A stretch of DNA of 23,521 bases from a virus. The stretch lies in the IMG/VR virus record IMGVR_UViG_3300024348_000258, positions 1 through 23,521 of that record; one strand, 5' to 3'. A program made the position numbers and the translations under genes. How positions within the stretch are numbered: position 1 is the stretch's first letter; every line of letters starts with the position of its first letter. The notes under the pieces were generated by a model. The model was not told the origin of the DNA and made no database searches. It was given only the letters and a program-made list of their open reading frames with translations. Of the stretch, positions 6,774 through 14,600 are shown in pieces.

Positions 6774-7507
6774 TGCCTAATTATGTAGTACGCCCAACAA
6801 CTGTAACAAGTGAAATGCTAAAAGACTTTAGCATATATCCCATCACTGATGAAACAGCCGTTACTGAACTAAAAGAATTCCGTACACTAGAAGCAAGCCC
6901 ACTACTACTTAACTTTGCGTTGCGACAGTACAAATGGACACCCTATCAGTATGCTGATGCTGAAGGAGTCAAACGCATTGGCTACAATACAACAAAAGGT
7001 AATGATGGTGTAGGACTAACGGAAACCCAGTCATACAGCTATTGGTTGGAAGATTTTAAAAATAAAGAAAGACGTTTTAAGAGCTTGTTTCCACTTGACA
7101 GTATGACGCAATCACAGTATGATGCTATGGTAAGCCTTCATTACTTTACGGGAAGATTTGAATATGTAGGAACAGACATCTGTAGATATGATCTCAGAGA
7201 CTACATTAGAGAGCGCAAGTGGGATCATATTGGAACAGTATTCATTTACAATGGTGCTGATCGTATGAGAACACAAGCAGAAGCAAAGATAATGATGCTT
7301 GGAAATTATGGAAGATACACAGACAGAAGTTTGTTAAAGGAACGTGGACTACAGTTAATCAGAGGGAATTATCCAAACAGAATCAAAGACGCACTCGCAC
7401 GGCAACAGGCTGAATACATATATTACGTAGAGACGCGGCGATTCTTACCCGGATTAACACAGGCTAGAAAACGGCAGATAGTAGATCAAGAACAGCGGTT
7501 AAGTTAA
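6773..7507 (+). CDS. Lysozyme-fold (GH24/T4-lysozyme-like) protein, probably catalytically inactive
   Basis: A 244-residue protein starting at the ATG that overlaps the gp5 stop; an upstream in-frame ATG at 6713 lies inside gp5 and is less likely. Residues 58-72 (YQYADAEGVKRIGYN) align with the T4-lysozyme core YKDTEGYYTIGIG, and SMTQSQYDAMVSLHYFTG plus a C-terminal FLPGLTQARKRQ match the helical lobe and the LPGLxxRR end of phage endolysins. Counting back from the conserved Asp62 (T4 Asp20), the catalytic Glu11 position holds Tyr53, and the Thr26 position holds Arg68; the His31 position is Thr. The fold is therefore probably retained with lytic chemistry lost. Given its coupling to gp5, which lacks its lysozyme domain, it may be a detached spike-associated module with a structural or glycan-binding role. 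Fold assignment is moderate; inactivity is inferred. Confidence 0.6.
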   Translation: MPNYVVRPTTVTSEMLKDFSIYPITDETAVTELKEFRTLEASPLLLNFALRQYKWTPYQYADAEGVKRIGYNTTKGNDGVGLTETQSYSYWLEDFKNKERRFKSLFPLDSMTQSQYDAMVSLHYFTGRFEYVGTDICRYDLRDYIRERKWDHIGTVFIYNGADRMRTQAEAKIMMLGNYGRYTDRSLLKERGLQLIRGNYPNRIKDALARQQAEYIYYVETRRFLPGLTQARKRQIVDQEQRLS

Positions 7508-7517
7508 GGATTACAAA

Positions 7518-8075
7518 ATGGCTAGGGTGTTAATACTAAACGCAGATGCACAACCGCTAAGTTTACTACCACTTAGTACCATTAGCTGGCAAAACGCTGT
7601 TAAAGCATACTTTCAAGATAAAGTAAAAATACTCCACAGTTATGACCGCGTATTACATGCTGCAAACTTCCAAATGCAGATGCCCAGCATTGTTATGCTA
7701 AATGAGTATCAAAAGTCTCCAGCAACCGCAAAATTCACACGTAAGAACTTATATCTGCGTGACAGTAATCAGTGCCAATACTGTGGCAAAAGATTTAGTT
7801 CAGGTGACCTAACCATTGACCACGTGATTCCACGTGCGATGGGCGGACGTACTACTTGGATGAATACTGTTAGTGCTTGTATGCCCTGTAATAGTCGCAA
7901 AGGTAAACAACTTCTGCGACCATTGCGTGATCCATTCCGTCCAAGCTGGCACGAAATGAACAGCAATGCTAAGAAATTTGACGTTATTATACCAGATCCC
8001 GCCTGGCAATACTACATACAATGGCCAGAAGAACATTTAATAGTAGACGAACGTCATAACGGAATGTCAAACTAA
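7518..8075 (+). CDS. HNH endonuclease (free-standing)
   Basis: A 185-residue protein with a clear HNH module at about residues 75-135: FTRKNLYLRDSNQCQYCG, LTIDHVIPRAMGG, TTWMNTVSACMPCNSRKGK. The Cys pairs (CQYC and CMPC) form a zinc site around the DH...N...N catalytic residues. The N-terminus (ARVLILNADAQPLSLLPLSTISWQ in two parts) is typical of a widespread bacterial/phage HNH family whose members carry this extra domain. It may nick DNA as a homing-type element or take part in DNA processing; the sequence does not decide. AAGGAT eight bases upstream is its ribosome binding site, and it is separated from the lysozyme-like gene by 10 bases, unlike the overlapping upstream junctions. A hairpin follows directly. 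It interrupts the baseplate cluster between the spike and gp25. Confidence 0.85.
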   Translation: MARVLILNADAQPLSLLPLSTISWQNAVKAYFQDKVKILHSYDRVLHAANFQMQMPSIVMLNEYQKSPATAKFTRKNLYLRDSNQCQYCGKRFSSGDLTIDHVIPRAMGGRTTWMNTVSACMPCNSRKGKQLLRPLRDPFRPSWHEMNSNAKKFDVIIPDPAWQYYIQWPEEHLIVDERHNGMSN

Positions 8076-8078
8076 AAA

Positions 8079-8104
8079 AATACCCAGTGGAGACACTGGG
8101 TATT
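8079..8104. terminator. Hairpin between HNH gene and gp25, possible bidirectional terminator
   Basis: An 11-bp perfect stem (AATACCCAGTG with CACTGGGTATT) closes a GAGA tetraloop of the stable GNRA class, three bases after the HNH stop. On the plus strand the tail is only moderately T-rich (ATCTTA). On the minus strand the stem ends in a run of seven T, an ideal intrinsic terminator. It divides two late transcription units. Confidence 0.75.
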
Positions 8105-8124
8105 ATCTTAGCAGTTAATTTCTG

Positions 8125-8132
8125 CATAAATA
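8125..8132 (+). promoter_or_regulatory. T4-late-type promoter for gp25
   Basis: CATAAATA matches seven of eight positions of TATAAATA and lies just after the hairpin. With T4 late geometry the transcript would begin at position 8138, the A of the gp25 ATG itself. No Shine-Dalgarno is present between the promoter and the ATG. Confidence 0.6.
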
Positions 8133-8137
8133 TTATT

Positions 8138-8506
8138 ATGGCGGAAATTATAGGCATATCAAACTCAGGAACTACTTGTACAAGCGTGACGCTTACAGAC
8201 TTAGATCTGGCTTTATCAGATCTGAGAAATCATTTTTCTATTGTACCAGGTGAAAAATGGACACTGCCTGATTTTGGTAGCTATATATCGCATTATATTT
8301 TCGAACCACTTGACGAAGGTACTATTGAATTAATTCAACAAGATGTTGAACGTGTAGTTGCTTATGATCCAAGATTCGTTTTGGATAGTAGTAGTATAGA
8401 TGTTATAGAACGCGAGCACAAGGTAACAGTTAATATGAGTTTAACTTATATTCCACTGAGCCAAGTTACACAACTATCAATTGATTTTGATCGCGAAGTA
8501 TTATAA
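8138..8506 (+). CDS. 25: Baseplate wedge protein gp25
   Basis: A 122-residue member of the gp25/TssE family (T4 gp25 is 132 aa), which joins the wedge core and is thought to start sheath assembly. Visible signatures are EKWTLPDFGSYISHYIFEP (residues 39-57), where PDFG and FEPLDE are characteristic, followed by a helix and YDPRF (76-80). The family's conserved EPR motif appears here as DPR (77-79), a conservative change. The reading frame is open from 8087, but the start is placed at 8138 because everything upstream is hairpin and promoter and because the family begins near this point. gp6 follows after 11 bases, matching the usual 25-6 order. Confidence 0.88.
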   Translation: MAEIIGISNSGTTCTSVTLTDLDLALSDLRNHFSIVPGEKWTLPDFGSYISHYIFEPLDEGTIELIQQDVERVVAYDPRFVLDSSSIDVIEREHKVTVNMSLTYIPLSQVTQLSIDFDREVL

Positions 8507-8517
8507 GAGACAAAAAG

Positions 8518-11500
8518 ATGGCACAACGAGTAAGACAAACAAGATTATTTGCAGCAGAAGATTATATGGCTGTTTATGATTCTTATCTAAACGCAAACTT
8601 TAAGGCATTTGATTTCGACACCATTAGAGAATCAATGGTAGAATACATTAAATCAAATTATCCCGAAAGTTTTAATGACTGGATTGAATCCAGTGAATTT
8701 GTAGCATTGCTTGATGTTGTAGCTCAATTTGGACATAACTTGGCATTTAGACTTGATTTGAATGCACGTGATAACTTTTTAAGTACTGCTAAAAGACAAG
8801 ATTCAGTTTTTAAACTAGCTGAATTTTTAGGTTATCACCCGCGCCGCAATATGCCAGCCAGTGGCGAGTTAAAAATTGTTAGCGTAAAAACAAATGAAGA
8901 TGTATTTGGTGGTAGTGGAACAACACTGGCAGGCAAGGAAATTCGTTACGAAAATTCAAAAAATAATAACATTGATGACTTTATTACTGTACTAAACGTG
9001 GCACTAGCACAAAATAATCAATTTGGAAATCCAAGATCACAGGTAGGAATCAATGGTGTTACTACCGAAATTTATAGTTTTAACAATACCTCAAATCAAA
9101 TTGTTTTTGAATTATCAGGTGCAGTATCAGGCAGCAAACGGCCATTCAACGCTGTAGGTGTAGATTATAACTTTTTGAATAGAACATTAGAAGAATCAGA
9201 TCCTGATCCTGCTAAAGCATTTAATATTGTTTTTAGAAATGATGGTACAGGAATTAATAGTGACAGTAGTGGTTTTTTTGTAAACTTTAAGCAAGGCTCG
9301 CTTGCTTTTAAAGATTTTAGTATTGACTCACCTATAGGAAATTTATCTCTTGACGTTAACGTCAACAATGTGAATAATAAAGACGTCTGGGTACAATCAA
9401 TTAACGACAATGGAAATGTTATTAAGAATTGGAAAAAGGTTGATAACGTTTGGGGATTGAACGAAATATACAGTGTGTCATCTAAGGAAGATGAAAACAC
9501 TACGAGTAGAGATATTTTTGCTGTAAAAACTCGTGAAAATAATCAAATAAGTATTTTGTTTGCAGACGGACATTTCGGAAATTTACCTAAAAATCTTATT
9601 CGTGTATGGTATAGAGTTAGTGAAAACTCAACATATGTATTGCGTCCTGATGACATTGGATCAAAGAAAATAAATCTCCAGTATACTGGAATCGATGGAA
9701 ATATATACACTCTAACACTTACAGTTCAACTTAAGAAAAGTGTATCAAACGCTAGTGTGTCAGAGTCACTTGACGATATAAGAGAAAACGCACCAAAAAT
9801 ATATTCTGCGCAGGATAGAATGATCACTGCTGATGATTATAATAATTATATATCATCACTGAGTACAGGTATAATTAAATCAAAAAGCATAAACAGAACA
9901 CACAGTGGCCATACTCGTCATCTTGATCTTAAAGATCCAACAGGTGAATATGGTAAAGTTAGACTATTTGCTACAGATGGCTTATTAAAAAAAGCCGACA
10001 ATACAAAGACTGATGTTGCGAATAGCCTGACAAGTTATTCAATATTTGAGAATTATGTCAAGCCACTTTTGTCTGATCATGAATTGCTATCACTGTATTA
10101 TGATAAACATATAAATTATTTCTTAAGCACTAGGGATGCCTTCCCTGGAGTTTTCTATTGGAATACATACGACGGCATGACAGGATATATTACGGACGCA
10201 ACATCCAATGTGGTGGGAAATAATAATGAAAGCATTTATACATATTTCCTACAACCTGGGGCAATGGTAAAATTTGTTAATGGTAACAATGTTTACTGGG
10301 CAAGTGTTTCTAAAATGTTTGCTAACGGGTTGGGTGTTGACAATAATCTTGGAAACCCAAGCGGTTTGACAACCACTGGGCAGGGCGCAATCACTCTTGA
10401 TGTTGAAGTGCCTACTGGATCAACGATTGAAATTATATATATGGCATTTTCTAGACAGTTCACTACAGATGAAAAAACAGAAATCCTGACCGAAATAGAA
10501 AACAAAAGAAATTTTGTCATCAAATACAAACCATTTAATGGTACATGGCAAACAGCGATCAATCCAACTATTTCGTCTGCTCCTTCGCAATATAATTTTA
10601 ATGGTAACGAACCTAATGACTGGATGATCCTTTTTGAATACACTGGTAACACAAATGCCGAGACAAGTAGATTTAGCTATAGTATTACAGTGCGTGGGGT
10701 AAGATATGTATTGGAATCATCTCAAATAAGATTTAGTAATACCAGTAATGAATACAGACTTGATGGATATACTAAGAAAAAAGTAAGAGACACCATATTG
10801 TGTTTTAGAGAAGGAAATGAATTTGAGAAATTTTATGTATACGGATACGATGTTGACGAAAATGGATATTTCACCCCAAACCGTGTTAATTTGTCATTAA
10901 TAGATGATGATGAAAACTCACGACCTGACAATCCAGAATCATTTACTGATATTGTTGGCGGAGAAAATACTCAAATAGCTGATCAAAGATTTGAATGGAC
11001 ACACATTCCTGCTGTAAATGAATTAATAGATCCTAGTTTTAGTAATATAATAGATGTGTTTGTATTAACTAATTCGTATGATACAATTTATAGAAATTGG
11101 CTATTTAATGACTCAAATTTTACAGGTGAGCCACTTTCACCAACAATAGATGAATTAAATCAACAATTTTCCGATGTTGCATATAAAAAATCAATCAGTG
11201 ATTCCGTAATTTATAGACCGGTTAAGTATAAGGTATTGTTTGGTAATAAAGCATCATATGATTTACGGGCAAAATTTAAAGTTATAAAGGTAGCCGGAAC
11301 AAAGTATACTGACAGTGATATTAAATCAATGATACTAAAATTAGTATACGATTTTTTTGATACACGAAATTGGGATTTTGGAGAAACATTTTATTTTACT
11401 GAATTAGCATCATACATCCATAAGAATATGACCAATATTGTAAGTAGTTTTGTTATTGTGCCAGACGATCAAAACAGTGTGTTTGGAACATTGTTCCAGA

Positions 11501-11601
11501 TCACACCAATGAGTGATGAGCTGTTTATACCAGACGTATCACTAAGTGATATAGAAATTATAAGTTCAATCACAAAAGAAAATATTAGAGCAATAGGATA
11601 A
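8518..11601 (+). CDS. 6: Baseplate wedge protein gp6
   Basis: A 1027-residue gp6-family protein; gp6 forms the continuous ring of the T4 baseplate. The N-terminus (about 30-120) has the family pattern SEFVALLDVVAQFGHNLAFR, then NARDNFLSTAKRQDSVFKLA and LGYHPRR. The baseplate-J-like core appears around 345-375 (FADGHFGNLPKNLIRVWY) and around 424-445 (APKIYSAQDRMITADDYNNY), matching T4 gp6 at QRCVTATDYDTF. The C-terminus (about 905-1027) contains NWDFGETFYFTELASYI and SSFVIVPDDQ, as in marine T4-like gp6. It is about 370 residues longer than T4 gp6 (660 aa); the extra length lies between the J-like core and the C-terminal block (about 480-900). It follows gp25 by 11 bases and precedes the giant protein by 4 bases. 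Confidence 0.88.
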   Translation: MAQRVRQTRLFAAEDYMAVYDSYLNANFKAFDFDTIRESMVEYIKSNYPESFNDWIESSEFVALLDVVAQFGHNLAFRLDLNARDNFLSTAKRQDSVFKLAEFLGYHPRRNMPASGELKIVSVKTNEDVFGGSGTTLAGKEIRYENSKNNNIDDFITVLNVALAQNNQFGNPRSQVGINGVTTEIYSFNNTSNQIVFELSGAVSGSKRPFNAVGVDYNFLNRTLEESDPDPAKAFNIVFRNDGTGINSDSSGFFVNFKQGSLAFKDFSIDSPIGNLSLDVNVNNVNNKDVWVQSINDNGNVIKNWKKVDNVWGLNEIYSVSSKEDENTTSRDIFAVKTRENNQISILFADGHFGNLPKNLIRVWYRVSENSTYVLRPDDIGSKKINLQYTGIDGNIYTLTLTVQLKKSVSNASVSESLDDIRENAPKIYSAQDRMITADDYNNYISSLSTGIIKSKSINRTHSGHTRHLDLKDPTGEYGKVRLFATDGLLKKADNTKTDVANSLTSYSIFENYVKPLLSDHELLSLYYDKHINYFLSTRDAFPGVFYWNTYDGMTGYITDATSNVVGNNNESIYTYFLQPGAMVKFVNGNNVYWASVSKMFANGLGVDNNLGNPSGLTTTGQGAITLDVEVPTGSTIEIIYMAFSRQFTTDEKTEILTEIENKRNFVIKYKPFNGTWQTAINPTISSAPSQYNFNGNEPNDWMILFEYTGNTNAETSRFSYSITVRGVRYVLESSQIRFSNTSNEYRLDGYTKKKVRDTILCFREGNEFEKFYVYGYDVDENGYFTPNRVNLSLIDDDENSRPDNPESFTDIVGGENTQIADQRFEWTHIPAVNELIDPSFSNIIDVFVLTNSYDTIYRNWLFNDSNFTGEPLSPTIDELNQQFSDVAYKKSISDSVIYRPVKYKVLFGNKASYDLRAKFKVIKVAGTKYTDSDIKSMILKLVYDFFDTRNWDFGETFYFTELASYIHKNMTNIVSSFVIVPDDQNSVFGTLFQITPMSDELFIPDVSLSDIEIISSITKENIRAIG

Positions 11602-11605
11602 GAAT

Positions 11606-14600
11606 ATGTCAGATTTTAAATCAGATAATAACGAAAAAGCGGTAAACAAAACTAGAGCAGGTCGACGACCAGTAGTAAACATTGATACATCTGAATTCTT
11701 ACCTAAGACTTTTAGAACTCCGCTAAATCGTAAATGGTTAGACGCTACACTAAATCGGATGGTTTCAAAAGGAGATCTTGAAGATATTCATGGCTTTGTA
11801 GGAAAATATACTGGAGAAGTACTGGACAAATACGACGATGTATATATTAACACTGGATACGAAAATCAACTAAGCGCAGCAATTGTCTCTGAATTTAATG
11901 ACGTTGTGGTAGACCATATATCAGGCAATGATATCCTTAATAATATCAATTACAATTTTGAAAACTATTCTCTCAATGGCGCATATAATAGTCAAGCATA
12001 TGTTTTTGCTCCACCCATCAATATTGATAAGTTCTTAAATTACAGTCAGTATTTCTGGGCTCCTATATTGCCAATAATTGAAATAATTGATAATAGTGCT
12101 CCAGAAATTCTGGATCCTACTGTTGTATACGCTGGCAGACCATTCGCATCATTTACAACAACTGACGGTCCAATAACATTACATAATGGTATGATCGTAA
12201 AATTTGTTGGTAGCAGATGGCCAGTAGACATTATTAATAATGTATATCTGGTAACCGGTGTTGGAAAAAATATACGTTTTAAAATTTTAACAACGACAAT
12301 TTCAGTTACTGATATTTCAGAGACATACGATCTGGAGTTAGAAGTCTATACTAGCGTAGTACCACATACAGACAAAATATCTGGAGAGTTTTCTGTTAAT
12401 AATAAAAAGGATTATATAGTTATTAATAATTCTGACGAAATTTCGTCTGCATGGTCACGTGCAAACTATTGGGTTCATAGAGAGACATTATCATACATTC
12501 TAGAATTGAATAGCTCATTTGATATCAAGTCAGTCTTAAAGACAGAAAACCAAGCTAAACGCCCAATCATTGAATTTAATCCATTTATAGTTATGATGGA
12601 CAACGCATATGTTTCTTCTGTAACAAGAGATGAGCCAAAATTAACCCATTACAAGGGCAAGGTTAATTATCTTCTAGGAGTCAATCATTTGCCAGACTCT
12701 GGTTCTCTTGGAGGTGGTAATGCGCAGTATACTACTGTCATTGGAGACACAGTTGAAATTAATGGTGAATACGTTAAGGTAGACAGTTTAGTCGCATATC
12801 AATTGGATTCATATTCAGGTGAATTTGGAATATTCTTAATTAAAAGATCCGGCCAAGTAGAACTTTATGAAAATCTATCCCCTAACAATACATTTACAGT
12901 AATAAACGATTATGCATCTGGTGGCACGTATAACCAGCGAGATCTTTATGTAGATCAGGATTATCGTTTCCAGATATCTCAAGTAAAACTAGCACCAAAT
13001 ACTGCGCCAATGTTTAAGCTAGCGGACAAAAATAACGTATGGCTAGACGATTTCGACAGTTCAACTTTTACAGGCAGTAAGATCTTTTCTTATAAATCCA
13101 GTAACAGTTCAATAATTGACAGCGAATTGGGTTTTCCGCTCGCGTATAAAGATGCTGGTCTAAAAAGTGAAATATTATATGAAAACAATATAATAAACGA
13201 GAGACACACTTATCAAGAGGCATCAAGCAACGTTGAAAAAGAAATCAAAGGATACTATTTCTTTAAAATAGGAAACAATTTTTATTCATCATATTTCCCT
13301 TCAGCATTTTCTTTAGGTGCTAAAGAGCATGTTCAGGTAATTGCAGATTCAGGTTCAGATGTTGTTATTCCTTACGGTACTGATAATTGGAGCGTTAATA
13401 AAGAATACCTTGTTTTTAATTTAAATGGAAAAATTTCAACCAGCGAAATTTTAACAGAGGGCAGTTATAATAGATCTAGAACTAATCAAACAAACATCAC
13501 TTTGGGCGGCGGTAAGACATATACATTCCATAATTTACTGCCAGATGAAGAACTAAAGTTTTGGGATGTAGACACTGGTAATGATATTGAAACAATACCT
13601 GGCTACGAAGTTACAGTAGTAAGAGATGGTCCGTACATATATCTCCAGGTACCTGAATCATTTATCAGTCTGAACATCCTTTATGGAACTGTAGATATTA
13701 ACAACAGAGGCATTATAACAGTTGTTCCTAATACTGAAGATTTCTATCACCACCTTTACGTCAATGGTGTACATTTAGATGTAAGTGCGTATTCAATTAG
13801 TTCTAATTCAATAGTTATACCGTCTGCTCAATTAGTCGATGGTAAAAATATTATTGATTTAGAATACTATAGTAACAGCAATACAAATACTGGCAATACT
13901 GAGCTTCCAGAAATTCATAACCATAATAGTAATAATCTTCCACTCAGAGAATTTACTATTAGCGATACGCATGAACACTGGGAAAGTTTAATACGTTTTA
14001 CACCTGGTTTTACGGGCCAGACATATGGAGAAAACAATTATCATCTATCACTACAAAATAACGCATATGGTGGTGAAATATTCATGCATGAAGATATTAG
14101 TATTATGCATGACTATGCCTTTTCAAGTAATGAATTAAACATTTCAACTGCTATAGAAAATCAAGCAGCTGATTGGTATTCCTTTAAGAAACGTTTTATA
14201 AATCAGGTTAAACGAATTGCTATTAAAAATAACATAGAGTCAGTAAGTAAACTAGTTGACGATGTGTGCAATAATATTATCAAAGTATCAGATAATAATA
14301 ATCTTCACGCAGACTCCAATATGTATTTCCCACACAAGAGTCATTATAGAGAATACGTATATGTTCCTGGAGATACGTATAGATCCGCAAACGTACACTT
14401 CAATATTGACGAACACAAACAAGATCATATTTACATCTATGTTGTCCACAATCGCGATTCTGATAATATACCTGTTGAAGAAATGCTTCAATATAATATT
14501 GATTATGAGATTAACGGATCAGTAATAAACATTAGTAGTGAGCTGGTATTGAATCCTTTCACCAATGGTGAAGATATTAAAATAAAGATATATTATCATG

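Noticed and set aside
8087-8137. Open frame upstream of gp25 from an ATG at 8087.
   Set aside because: It is composed of the hairpin and promoter and has no similarity to gp25 proteins.
9350-9365. Perfect 16-bp palindrome TTGACGTTAACGTCAA inside gp6.
   Set aside because: An 8-base half-site palindrome is expected roughly once by chance in a window of this size, and no promoter or gene boundary is near.
10110-10117. TATAAATT, seven of eight matches to the T4 late element.
   Set aside because: It is inside gp6 and is not followed by a ribosome binding site and start codon.
14256-14525. An 89-codon plus-strand frame within the giant gene.
   Set aside because: It is an out-of-frame shadow of low-complexity Ile/Thr-rich composition with no ribosome binding site.
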